20,090 nt of DNA from positions 1-20,090 of the forward strand of contig CAJUDV010000037.1 in assembly GCA_910585385.1 (NCBI GenBank). The letters run 5' to 3'. The translations under genes and the position numbers were made by a program. This DNA is from an uncultured Oscillibacter sp. (GTDB lineage: Bacteria > Bacillota > Clostridia > Oscillospirales > Oscillospiraceae). Of the stretch, positions 12,198 through 19,552 are shown in pieces. How positions within the stretch are numbered: the first letter of the stretch is position 1; each line of letters starts with the position of its first letter. The notes beneath the pieces were generated by a model. It saw only the letters and a list, made by a program, of their open reading frames with translations. It was not told the origin of the DNA and searched no databases.

Positions 12198-14408
12198 TCA
12201 GCCAGAGGGCCGGGTAACCTGGAGGACACCGGAGATCTGGTTCAGCTTGTTGATGATGGTGTGCATCTGGTCCCCGTCCCGGACGCGGATCTCCATGCGG
12301 GCGATGGCGAAGCCGTCGTCCGTGCTGCGGCAGTGGACGCCGGAGACAAAGGTTTTAGTGGTGGACAGGGCTGCGGACACGTCCAGCAGCAGATTCAGCC
12401 GGTCTTTGGCCACCACCTCCAGGGTGGTGGGATAGCTCTCGTTGGTGTCGCTGCCCCAGGAGACCTTGATCCACCGGTCGGCCAGGGCCGGGTCCCCCCG
12501 GCGCTCCGGCGAGGCGTTGGGACAGTCGCAGCGGTGGACGGACACGCCGTACCCCCGGGTGATGAAGCCCACAATCTCATCCCCCGGCACGGGGGTGCAG
12601 CACTTGGAGAACTTCACCAGGCAGTTATCCAGTCCCTCCACGATGATGCCCTGTTCGCTCTTGACCCGTTTGGGGGCGGCGGGATGGGAATCCTCGGCTT
12701 TGGAGGTGTGTTCCAGCGCCTCCAGGGCCTGTTTCTCCGCCTGCTGCTTGGCGATGCGCTGGAGCTCGCCCTGCATCCGGCTCACCGCCTTCTGGGCGGT
12801 AAAGCCGCCGTAGCCGATGGCGGCGTACATGTCGTCCAGGGAGGGATAGGTGACTTTTTTCAGAAGGACCGGCAGCCGGTCGGGACCCAGCAGGTCCTTC
12901 ATGGTGAGGCCGCAGTGCTTCAGCTCCGCCTCAAAGGCGGACCGGCCGTTGACGATGTTCTCGTCCCGCCGCTCCTTCTTAAACCACTGGCGGATCTTAC
13001 TGCGGGCCTCGTTGCTCTTGGCGATCTTTATCCAGTCCCGGCTGGGGCCCTTGGCGCCCTTGGAGGTGAGGATCTCCACGATGTCGCCGCTTTTCAGGGT
13101 GTGGTCAAAGGTGACGATGCGCCCGTTGACCTTGGCGCCCACCATGCGGTTGCCCACGGCGGAGTGGATGGCGTAGGCGAAGTCGATGGGGGTGGCCCCG
13201 GCGGGCAGGTTCTGCACGTCGCCGTTGGGGGTGAAGACGAACACCTCGTCGGCGAACATGTCGATTTTCAGCGAGTGGATGAACTCCTCGGCGTCGGCGC
13301 CCTCCTGGTTTTCCAGCAGGCGGCGGACCCACTCGTATTTTCCCTCGGCTCCGCCCCCCTGGCCGTTCTGTTTATACTTCCAGTGGGCGGCCACGCCGTA
13401 CTCGGAGACCTCGTGCATGTCCCGGGTGCGGATCTGAACCTCGAAGGGGATGCCGTCGGTGCCCATGACGGTGGTGTGGAGGGACTGGTAGCCGTTGGGC
13501 TTGGGGGTGCCGATATAGTCCTTGAACCGGCCCAGGATGGGGATGAAGATGTCGTGCACCACGCCCAGGACGTTGTAACAGTCCCCCACGGTGTCCACGA
13601 TCACCCGGAAGGCGAAGAGATCGAAAATCTCGTCCAGGTTTTTGTTCTGGCTGAACATCTTGCGGTAGATGCTGTACGGGTGCTTAACCCGGCCGTAGAC
13701 CAGGTGGGGGATGTCCAGCTCGTCCAGGCGGGTCTCCACCTGGGCCCGGGTTTTCTGCATGAATATGTCGTATTCTGTCTTCTTGTCCTCCAGACGGGAG
13801 ACAATTTCCTGGTACCCCACGGGGTCCAGATATTTCAAAGACAGGTCCTCCAGCTCCCACTTCATCCGCTGCATGCCCAGCCGGTGGGAGATGGGGGCAT
13901 AGATTTCCATGGTCTCCAGGGATTTCTGCTTCTGCTTCTCCGGAGACTGGTACTCCATGGTCCGCATGTTGTGGAGCCGGTCGGAAATCTTGATGAGGAT
14001 CACCCGGATGTCCTTACTCATGGCGATGAGCATCTTCCTGAGGTTCTCCATCTGCTCGTCTTCCTTGGTGGCGTACTGGATGCGGGTCAGCTTGCTGACG
14101 CCCTCCACCAGGTCGGCGATGGTGGGTGAGAAGAGCCGGGCCACGTCGGCGTGGTCGGCGGGGGTGTCCTCAATGACGTCGTGGAGGAGGGCGGCCACGA
14201 TGGACTCGCTGTCCAGCTTCAGCTCCTCCGCCACGATCTGGGCCACCGCCAGGGGGTGGATGATATAGGGCTCGCCGCTTTTGCGCTTTTGCCCGTCGTG
14301 GCACTTGTCCGCGTATTCAAAAGCGGTGCGGATGAGAGAGAAGTCAACCGAGGGGTTGTATCCCCGGATGGTCTTTTCCAGGTGGCTGTACTGCTCCTGG
14401 ATGGTCAT
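12198..14408 (-). CDS. rel: Bifunctional (p)ppGpp synthetase/hydrolase Rel
   Basis: This 736-residue protein makes and degrades the alarmone (p)ppGpp and runs the stringent response at the ribosome. The hydrolase HD domain is intact: H51 in IIHP, HD (76-77) in LLHDVIEDT, and ISDRLHNMRT (141-150). The synthetase domain has YGRVKHPYSIYRKM (238-251), RFKD (294-297) and EVQIRT (323-328). The RxKD form marks a bifunctional Rel rather than a synthetase-only RelA with ExDD. A TGS domain (about 385-445) and a C-terminal ACT domain (about 655-736) follow, with CCTPVPGDEIVGF of the zinc-finger region between. ATG 14408 overlaps the recJ stop as ATGA, with GAGGTGA about 6 bases upstream. Gene position recJ-rel-dtd is standard except that apt is absent. 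Confidence 0.97.
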   Translation of the reverse strand: MTIQEQYSHLEKTIRGYNPSVDFSLIRTAFEYADKCHDGQKRKSGEPYIIHPLAVAQIVAEELKLDSESIVAALLHDVIEDTPADHADVARLFSPTIADLVEGVSKLTRIQYATKEDEQMENLRKMLIAMSKDIRVILIKISDRLHNMRTMEYQSPEKQKQKSLETMEIYAPISHRLGMQRMKWELEDLSLKYLDPVGYQEIVSRLEDKKTEYDIFMQKTRAQVETRLDELDIPHLVYGRVKHPYSIYRKMFSQNKNLDEIFDLFAFRVIVDTVGDCYNVLGVVHDIFIPILGRFKDYIGTPKPNGYQSLHTTVMGTDGIPFEVQIRTRDMHEVSEYGVAAHWKYKQNGQGGGAEGKYEWVRRLLENQEGADAEEFIHSLKIDMFADEVFVFTPNGDVQNLPAGATPIDFAYAIHSAVGNRMVGAKVNGRIVTFDHTLKSGDIVEILTSKGAKGPSRDWIKIAKSNEARSKIRQWFKKERRDENIVNGRSAFEAELKHCGLTMKDLLGPDRLPVLLKKVTYPSLDDMYAAIGYGGFTAQKAVSRMQGELQRIAKQQAEKQALEALEHTSKAEDSHPAAPKRVKSEQGIIVEGLDNCLVKFSKCCTPVPGDEIVGFITRGYGVSVHRCDCPNASPERRGDPALADRWIKVSWGSDTNESYPTTLEVVAKDRLNLLLDVSAALSTTKTFVSGVHCRSTDDGFAIARMEIRVRDGDQMHTIINKLNQISGVLQVTRPSG

Positions 14409-16504
14409 GGCAGATCACCTCGATTCCGGTTAGCCCCGCCTGGGCTCAGGCGGGCGAGATAAGGGCAGGCGGTGAGGTCTACCTTCCCCTGGGTGGGGGT
14501 CAGGCTGGCCAGGAGCATGTCGTCCTGGCGGGTGAGGGCCAGCAGTCCCCGTTCGCAGAATACCGCCAGGGCCAGGGCGGTGCGGAGGAAGCTCTCGTTC
14601 CCGCCGGCTTCCGCTGCCAGAAGCCGCAGCCAGGGGAGCCAGGGCTCCTCGGTTTTTCCGTGGCGCAGGCGGCGCTCCAGCACCACCCAGCAGGCGGCAA
14701 ACTGCTCCCGGGTAGCCCGGAGGCGGCACTGCTCCTGGGCGGTGAGGGCTCCGCCGTCCAGCAGGCGGCCCAGCAGGTCCAGGGCCTCCGCCTCGTGGCG
14801 GCTGGGGGTCAGGGAGGGGCGGATGTCGATGAGCTGCAATTGCAAAGAGGTGGTTCCCCGGAAGGTGTTGGCCTGGAGATAAAAGGCGGCGTCCACCCGG
14901 CTGCCCGCCGCCATGCCGCACTCCTCCGCCGTCACGGAGAAGAAGATGGCGTCAAACCGGCAGGCGCCTTTGGAGAGCCGGAATTTCAGGTGCTTGCCCT
15001 GGCCGACGGACTGTACGCTGTCCACCGTGGCTCCCAGCAGGGCGAAGGCGGGCCGGGTGTTGCCGGCGCCGTAGGGCTCCAGCAGGCTCAGCTGTTCCAC
15101 CTCCTGGAGCGTCACGGCGGCGGGGCAGGTGATGGGGGCGTCGATCTCCAGTGAGGAGACGGGCAGCTCCTTGCCGGAGGCGGAGCGCGCGCAGCGGTTC
15201 ATCCGGACCCGGAAAGCGGCGATGTTTTTCTCAGGGATGGTGAAGCCGGCGGCCAGCTCGTGTCCGCCGAAGCCGTCCAGCAGGTCCGCACAGGACTCCA
15301 GGGCCGCGAAGAGGTTGAATCCGCCGTAGGACCGGCAGGAGCCCTTCCCCGTGCCGTCCCGCAGGTGGATCATAAAGCTGGGGCAGGAGTACTTCTCGCT
15401 GAGACGGGAGGCCACAATGCCCACTACCCCCTGGTGCCAGCGGTCGCTGGCCAGCACCAGGGCGCTGCGCTCCTCGTCCCGGAGGCGTTCGATCTGCTCC
15501 ACGGCGTCGGCGCAGATGGCCTGCTCCACCGCCTGGCGCTCCCGGTTCAGCTCGCACAGCGCCCGGGCCATCTCCTCCGCACGGGCGGGGTCGGCGCACT
15601 CCAGCAGGTCGGCGGCCAGGTCCGCCGCCCCCATGCGCCCGGCGGCGTTGATCCGGGGGGAGAGGACGAAGCCGATTTGGATGGAGGTGATGGGCCTGCC
15701 CAGGAGGCCCGCCTCCTTCAAAAGGGCGTGAACGCCCACAAAGTCCGTGTGGGGCAGGGCCTCCAGCCCGCAGGAGACGATGGTCCGGTTCTCCCCCTCC
15801 ATGCGCATGACGTCGGCGATGGTGCCGATGGCGGCCAGGGTGCAGTACCGGGCGAACAGCGCGTCCTCCCGGTTCTCGCCCCCCAGGGCCAGCACCAGAT
15901 TCAGCGCCACCCCCACCCCGGCCAGATGCTTGAAGGGATAGGGGCAGTCGGGCCGGTGGGGGTCCACCACGGCGGCGGCCTGGGGCAGGGTCTCCTTGCA
16001 CTCGTGGTGGTCCGTCACTACCACGTCCAGTCCGATGGAGGCGGCAAACGCCACCTCGTCGTTGCCGGTGATGCCGCAGTCCACGGTGATCATCAGGGTG
16101 GCTCCCTGGTCCCGCAGGCCCTGAATGGCGTCTTTAGACAGGCCGTACCCATCCTCAATCCGCCGGGGGATATACCGCAGGCACCGGACGCCGCAGCTTT
16201 TCAGATAGTCCATCAGCAGCACTGTGGAGGTGATGCCGTCCACGTCATAGTCGCCGAATACGGCGATGGTCTCTCCCCCGGCGATGGCCCGCTGGATACG
16301 CTCCACGGCTTTGTCCATATCCCGCATGAGCATGGGGGAGAGGGTCAGCTTCCGTTCCCGCTCCAGAAATTCCGCCGCGGACTGGGCGCCGTCCACGCCC
16401 CGGGCGGCCAGCACGGTGGACAGCAGATAGGGATAACCCGCCCCCCGCAGGAGGTCCACCACCTGGGGATCGGGGGTCCCGATGTTCCATTTTTCAAATT
16501 TCAC
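14405..16504 (-). CDS. recJ: Single-stranded-DNA-specific 5'-3' exonuclease RecJ
   Basis: RecJ degrades single-stranded DNA 5' to 3' in recombination repair and mismatch repair. The DHH phosphoesterase core is complete: FGDYDVDG (83-90), TVDCGITG (140-147), TDHHE (164-168) and VDPH (180-183). The DHHA1 domain follows with SDRWHQGVVGIVASRLSEKY. The rest forms the OB-fold and a C-terminal extension common in Firmicutes; total 699 residues, somewhat shorter than Bacillus RecJ. I chose GTG 16504, where the protein reads KFEKWNIG; AAGGAG lies 13 bases upstream, a little far, and no ATG is better placed. The open frame to 16606 crosses the promoter and is not coding. It is the first gene of the minus-strand run, and its stop overlaps the rel start by 4 bases. 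Confidence 0.94.
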   Translation of the reverse strand: MKFEKWNIGTPDPQVVDLLRGAGYPYLLSTVLAARGVDGAQSAAEFLERERKLTLSPMLMRDMDKAVERIQRAIAGGETIAVFGDYDVDGITSTVLLMDYLKSCGVRCLRYIPRRIEDGYGLSKDAIQGLRDQGATLMITVDCGITGNDEVAFAASIGLDVVVTDHHECKETLPQAAAVVDPHRPDCPYPFKHLAGVGVALNLVLALGGENREDALFARYCTLAAIGTIADVMRMEGENRTIVSCGLEALPHTDFVGVHALLKEAGLLGRPITSIQIGFVLSPRINAAGRMGAADLAADLLECADPARAEEMARALCELNRERQAVEQAICADAVEQIERLRDEERSALVLASDRWHQGVVGIVASRLSEKYSCPSFMIHLRDGTGKGSCRSYGGFNLFAALESCADLLDGFGGHELAAGFTIPEKNIAAFRVRMNRCARSASGKELPVSSLEIDAPITCPAAVTLQEVEQLSLLEPYGAGNTRPAFALLGATVDSVQSVGQGKHLKFRLSKGACRFDAIFFSVTAEECGMAAGSRVDAAFYLQANTFRGTTSLQLQLIDIRPSLTPSRHEAEALDLLGRLLDGGALTAQEQCRLRATREQFAACWVVLERRLRHGKTEEPWLPWLRLLAAEAGGNESFLRTALALAVFCERGLLALTRQDDMLLASLTPTQGKVDLTACPYLARLSPGGANRNRGDLP

Positions 16505-16564
16505 TGGTGTCGCGGGTCTCCTTTCAAACCGGCGGCGGCGCGCCGAACCTATTATAACTTTTTT

Positions 16565-16593
16565 ATTATAACAGGAAAGACGGGCCAGGTAAA
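16565..16593 (-). promoter_or_regulatory. Vegetative promoter of recJ-rel
   Basis: On the - strand: TTTACC (16593-16588), 17 bases, TATAAT (16570-16565). The -10 is a perfect consensus, the -35 matches 4 of 6. Transcription would start near 16558, about 55 bases before the recJ GTG. An 8-base direct repeat ATTATAAC (16551-16558 and 16565-16572) supplies a second TATAAT just downstream, without a good -35. Confidence 0.72.
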
Positions 16594-16636
16594 GAAAAAA
16601 TATCACAGAATCACCGTCAAATTGTGAAAGAAATGC

Positions 16637-16665
16637 TTGCGTTTTCTCATAGCCTGTGGTATATT
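16637..16665 (+). promoter_or_regulatory. Vegetative promoter of the rimP-nusA-infB operon
   Basis: TTGCGT (16637-16642), 17 bases, TATATT (16660-16665). The -10 matches 5 of 6 and is preceded by TGG, giving an extended -10; the -35 matches 3 of 6. Transcription would start near 16672, about 110 bases before rimP, and would run directly into the hairpin at 16694. It is divergent from the recJ promoter, with about 45 bases between the two -35 boxes. Confidence 0.75.
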
Positions 16666-16693
16666 ACATATGTTAGTAATGTGGTAGTATGGA

Positions 16694-16719
16694 GAGTGGA
16701 CCTCAGGTCCGCTCTTTTT
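16694..16719 (+). terminator. Intrinsic terminator in the rimP leader (probable attenuator)
   Basis: A 9-bp stem (16694-16702 with 16706-16714, one G-U pair) with a TCA loop is followed by TTTTTATT. It stands between the operon promoter and the rimP start, so it does not end any gene; it must be read through for rimP, nusA and infB to be expressed. As I recall, Bacillus nusA is autoregulated by NusA-stimulated termination in the leader of this operon. The hairpin here suits such a role. Confidence 0.75.
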
Positions 16720-16781
16720 ATTGGACTTTTTCGCATTCCTAAAAACTTGAAATTCAGCGAGATAATGGAGGCCATCTTCAT

Positions 16782-17243
16782 ATGAAGAAGATCACGGAAC
16801 TCACCGCCGAGCTGGCCGCCCCCGCCGTTGCGGAGAGCGGCTGCACGCTCTGGGATGTGGAGTACGTCAAGGAGGCGGGGACCTGGTACCTGCGGGTGCT
16901 GCTGGACAAAGAGGGCGGCGTGGATATTTTAGACTGCGAGGCGGTGTCCCGGAAGCTCTCGGACCTGCTGGACGAGGCGGATCCCATCGAGGGCAGCTAC
17001 ACGCTGGAGGTGGGCTCCGCCGGGGCGGAGCGCGCCTTGAAGCGCCCCGGGGACTTTGCCCGCTTCATGGGCAGCCCCGTGCTGGTGAAGCTGTACCGGG
17101 CCAGGGACGGGCGCAAGGAGTTCGCCGGGACGCTGACGGGCTATGACGAAACCAGCGGAGACGTCTCCGTCACCGCCGGGGAGGAGACGCTGACCTTTTC
17201 CAAAAAGGAGACCGCCCTGGTCCGCCTGCGGGTGGAGTTCTGA
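16782..17243 (+). CDS. rimP: Ribosome maturation factor RimP
   Basis: This 153-residue cytosolic protein is needed for maturation of the 30S subunit. It has the two-domain RimP build: an N-terminal alpha/beta domain with CTLWDVEYVKEAGTWYLRVLLD, then DCEAVSRKLSDLLDE, the strongly conserved SYTLEVGSAGAERALKRPGDF (about 71-91), and an Sm-like C-terminal barrel (about 96-153) beginning FMGSPVLVKLY. Length matches Bacillus YlxS (about 156). ATG 16782 has GGAGG 10 bases upstream. It opens the operon rimP-nusA-rnpM-ylxQ-infB, and the 110-base leader contains a terminator hairpin. The gap to nusA is 94 bases with no promoter or hairpin of note. Confidence 0.95.
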   Translation: MKKITELTAELAAPAVAESGCTLWDVEYVKEAGTWYLRVLLDKEGGVDILDCEAVSRKLSDLLDEADPIEGSYTLEVGSAGAERALKRPGDFARFMGSPVLVKLYRARDGRKEFAGTLTGYDETSGDVSVTAGEETLTFSKKETALVRLRVEF

Positions 17244-17337
17244 GCCTCGTCCGCGCAGCTGATGAGAAGTTGAAAGCCGCGTCAGAGACAGACATTTTAG
17301 TAATAGTAACGAATGAGTAAAAAAGGAGAGTCGGGCC

Positions 17338-18516
17338 ATGAGAGGCAAAAAGCAGAAGGAACCCGCCGGGATGAATCCCGCGGAGATCTTCGCCGCCCTG
17401 GAGCTGCTGGAAAAGGAGCGGGGCATTCCCCAGACCTTTATGATGGAGAAGATCATCCAGGCCATCACCACCGCCTACAAGCGGGACCACGAGGGCGTGG
17501 AGAACGTCATTGTGGACGTGGACGAGGAGCACCAGGATCTGAAGATGTTCGTCCAGAAGAACGTGGTGGACGAGGAGGACTATGTGGACCCCCCCAACGA
17601 GATGACGCTGGAGGAGGCCAAGGCCCTCTCCGCCAGGTATGAGATCGGCGACGTGGTGAATATCCCCGTGGATAAGATGGAGTTTGGCCGCATCGCCGCC
17701 GGAAACGGCAAGCAGGTCATCATCCAGGGCCTGCGGGAGGCTGAGCGGGGCATGGTGTACGACGAGTTCAACTCCAAGCAGCATGAGATCCTCACCGGCG
17801 TGGTCACCCGGGTGGACCCCCGGAACGGAAACGTGTCCCTGCGCATCGGCACCGGCACCGAGTCCACCGAGGCGCTGCTGATGGCCGGGGAGCAGGTTCC
17901 CGGCGAGGAGATGGCCGAGGGGATGCACGTGAAGGTGTATGTGGTGGACGTCCGCCGCTCCACCCGGGGGCCCCAGGTGCTGATCTCCCGCACCCATCCG
18001 GGGCTGGTAAAGCGCCTCTTTGAGCTGGAGGTCCCGGAGATCTTTGACGGCACCGTGGAGGTGAAGTCCATCGCCCGGGAGGCCGGAAGCCGCACCAAAA
18101 TGGCCGTGTGGTCCAACGAGGAGAACGTGGACCCCATCGGCGCCTGCGTGGGCCCCAAGGGCCAGCGGGTGGCCGGCATTGTCGACGAGCTGCGGGGCGA
18201 GAAGATCGACATCATCAAGTGGAGCGAGGACCCGGCGGAGTTCATCGCCGCCGCCTTGGCCCCCGCCGAGGTGGTGGACGTGTGGATGGCGGACGAGGGC
18301 AAGGCCTGCCGGTGCGTGGTGCCGGACGACCAGCTGTCCCTGGCCATCGGCAAGGAGGGCCAGAACGCCCGCCTGGCCGCCCGCCTGACGGGGTACAAGA
18401 TCGACATCAAGCCCGAGAGCTACCAGGAGCCCGAGGAAGAAGCGGAGCCCAAGACGCCTGAGGAGGCTTTGGACATCGCTGAGAGCGTAGAAGACGCGGA
18501 GCCCGCTGAGGAATAA
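17338..18516 (+). CDS. nusA: Transcription termination/antitermination factor NusA
   Basis: NusA binds RNA polymerase and nascent RNA, promoting pausing and intrinsic termination. The 392 residues hold the N-terminal polymerase-binding domain (about 12-140), an S1 domain (about 150-214) and two KH domains with the loops GPKG (272-275) and IGKEGQNARLA (337-347). After residue 362 comes an acidic tail rich in E and P. It lacks the two acidic repeats of E. coli NusA, as expected in Firmicutes. The start ATG 17338 has AAGGAG 9 bases away; a short basic leader (RGKKQKEPAG) precedes the region that aligns to other NusA proteins, and a second Met at residue 12 lacks a site. It likely feeds back on its own operon through the leader terminator. 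Confidence 0.97.
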   Translation: MRGKKQKEPAGMNPAEIFAALELLEKERGIPQTFMMEKIIQAITTAYKRDHEGVENVIVDVDEEHQDLKMFVQKNVVDEEDYVDPPNEMTLEEAKALSARYEIGDVVNIPVDKMEFGRIAAGNGKQVIIQGLREAERGMVYDEFNSKQHEILTGVVTRVDPRNGNVSLRIGTGTESTEALLMAGEQVPGEEMAEGMHVKVYVVDVRRSTRGPQVLISRTHPGLVKRLFELEVPEIFDGTVEVKSIAREAGSRTKMAVWSNEENVDPIGACVGPKGQRVAGIVDELRGEKIDIIKWSEDPAEFIAAALAPAEVVDVWMADEGKACRCVVPDDQLSLAIGKEGQNARLAARLTGYKIDIKPESYQEPEEEAEPKTPEEALDIAESVEDAEPAEE

Positions 18517-18620
18517 AATTTCCGCCGGCCCGCGGGCCGTGTGGAGCTTTGCCCTGTGCGGGCCGTTCCCCGGGGCCTGGAGACCGGTCAAGACCCTGAA
18601 ATTGATTGGAGGCAGCCCCT

Positions 18621-18899
18621 ATGCCAAAAGTAAAAAAAATTCCACAGCGGCAGTGTGTGGGCTGCCGGGAGATGAAGGATAAAAAGTCCCTGCTCCGGGT
18701 GGTGAAGTCCCCGGAGGGCCAGGTGAGCCTGGACTTCGGCGGAAAGAAGCCGGGGCGCGGGGCCTATGTGTGCCGCGACGTCGCCTGCCTTCAGCGGGCC
18801 CGGAAGACCCGGGCGCTGGAGCGGGCCTTTGAGACAGCCATTCCACCGGAGGTCTACGACTCCATGGAGGCGGAACTGAGAGGTGCGGATGGAGAATAA
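18621..18899 (+). CDS. rnpM: RNase P modulator RnpM (YlxR)
   Basis: This 92-residue protein of the YlxR family is a small basic RNA-binding protein located between nusA and ylxQ in most Firmicutes. Signature motifs are QCVGCREMKDKKSLLRVV (11-28), GRGAYVC (45-51) and CLQRA (56-60); the four cysteines could bind zinc. Bacillus YlxR has been reported to bind the RNase P RNA and modulate its activity, hence the name. ATG 18621 has GGAGG 8 bases upstream; in-frame extension to 18606 has none. The gene overlaps ylxQ by 11 bases, so the two are translated together. The 104-base gap after nusA contains a GGCCCGCGGGCC palindrome (18528-18539) but no terminator. Confidence 0.94.
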   Translation: MPKVKKIPQRQCVGCREMKDKKSLLRVVKSPEGQVSLDFGGKKPGRGAYVCRDVACLQRARKTRALERAFETAIPPEVYDSMEAELRGADGE

Positions 18900-19500
18900 A
18901 AGAGTGCTCTCCCTGCTGGGGCTGGCCCTTCGGGGCGGCAACCTGGCGGTGGGAGAGGAGCCGGTGGAGGCTGCGGCCCGGGCCAGGGACGCGCGGGTTT
19001 TGCTGCTGGCCGCCGACGCCGCGGCGGGCACCTGCCGCCGGGCGGAGCACTTCGCCCTGGCGGGCCAGTGTTTGTGGCTTCGGACCCCCTTCACCAAGGA
19101 GGAGCTAGGCGCGGCCCTGGGAAGGACCTCCGTGGCCCTGGCGGCGGTGACGGACACCGGCCTTGCGGGCGCCGTGGTCCGCCGGCTGGCGGAGGGCGAC
19201 CCCGTCCGGTACGGGGAGGCCGCCGCCCAGCTGGAGGTCAAGGCCAAGCGGGCCAGGGAGCGCCAGGCGGAGCGTCTGGCCCATGAGAGAAATGTCCGCC
19301 ATGGAAAGCGAAAGTCCGGGAAGGCGCCGGAGCGCCCGGCGAACAAGGCCGCACCGGCTGAAAAACGGGCTGCCCGGAGCGTGGAATCCCGTCCCGCCGT
19401 CAAGCGCGGCCGCCCCAGACCGGGGGCAAGGGCAAAGCCTTACGCCCACAGCCACCCTGTGAAAAAGGGCAAGGGCTCCTTCCGAAAGCGGGAGGATTGA
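18889..19500 (+). CDS. ylxQ: L7Ae-family ribosomal protein YlxQ with long basic tail
   Basis: The first 102 residues form an L7Ae/L30e/YlxQ domain (KRVLSLLGLALRGGNLAVGE, then RVLLLAADAAAGT and TPFTKEELGAALG). Family members bind kink-turn RNA. After about residue 115 comes an unusual tail of about 88 residues, rich in K, R, A and P (LEVKAKRARERQAERL, GKRKSGKAPERPANK, VKRGRPRPGARAKP), predicted disordered and very basic; typical YlxQ is near 100 residues. The tail is in the same frame with no stop and ends in SFRKRED. ATG 18889 has GAGAGG 5 bases before it; a GTG at 18883 would add two residues. It starts inside the end of rnpM and is followed by infB after 52 bases. Confidence 0.9.
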   Translation: MENKRVLSLLGLALRGGNLAVGEEPVEAAARARDARVLLLAADAAAGTCRRAEHFALAGQCLWLRTPFTKEELGAALGRTSVALAAVTDTGLAGAVVRRLAEGDPVRYGEAAAQLEVKAKRARERQAERLAHERNVRHGKRKSGKAPERPANKAAPAEKRAARSVESRPAVKRGRPRPGARAKPYAHSHPVKKGKGSFRKRED

Positions 19501-19552
19501 ATTCGATTAAAAATTCCCAGCCCCTGGGTTGGAGCATAACGAGGTGTTTTCA

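Noticed and set aside
12261..14129. Open frame of 622 codons on + opposite rel
   Set aside because: Antisense to an intact Rel; low-complexity G/V/H/L composition, no motif.
15260..16627. Open frame of 455 codons on + opposite recJ
   Set aside because: Antisense shadow of RecJ that also runs through the recJ promoter.
18528..18539. GGCCCGCGGGCC palindrome after nusA as a terminator
   Set aside because: No T-run follows on + and the operon clearly continues into rnpM.
17170..18591. Open frame of 473 codons on - opposite nusA
   Set aside because: Antisense to a complete NusA; H/L/G-rich without a domain.
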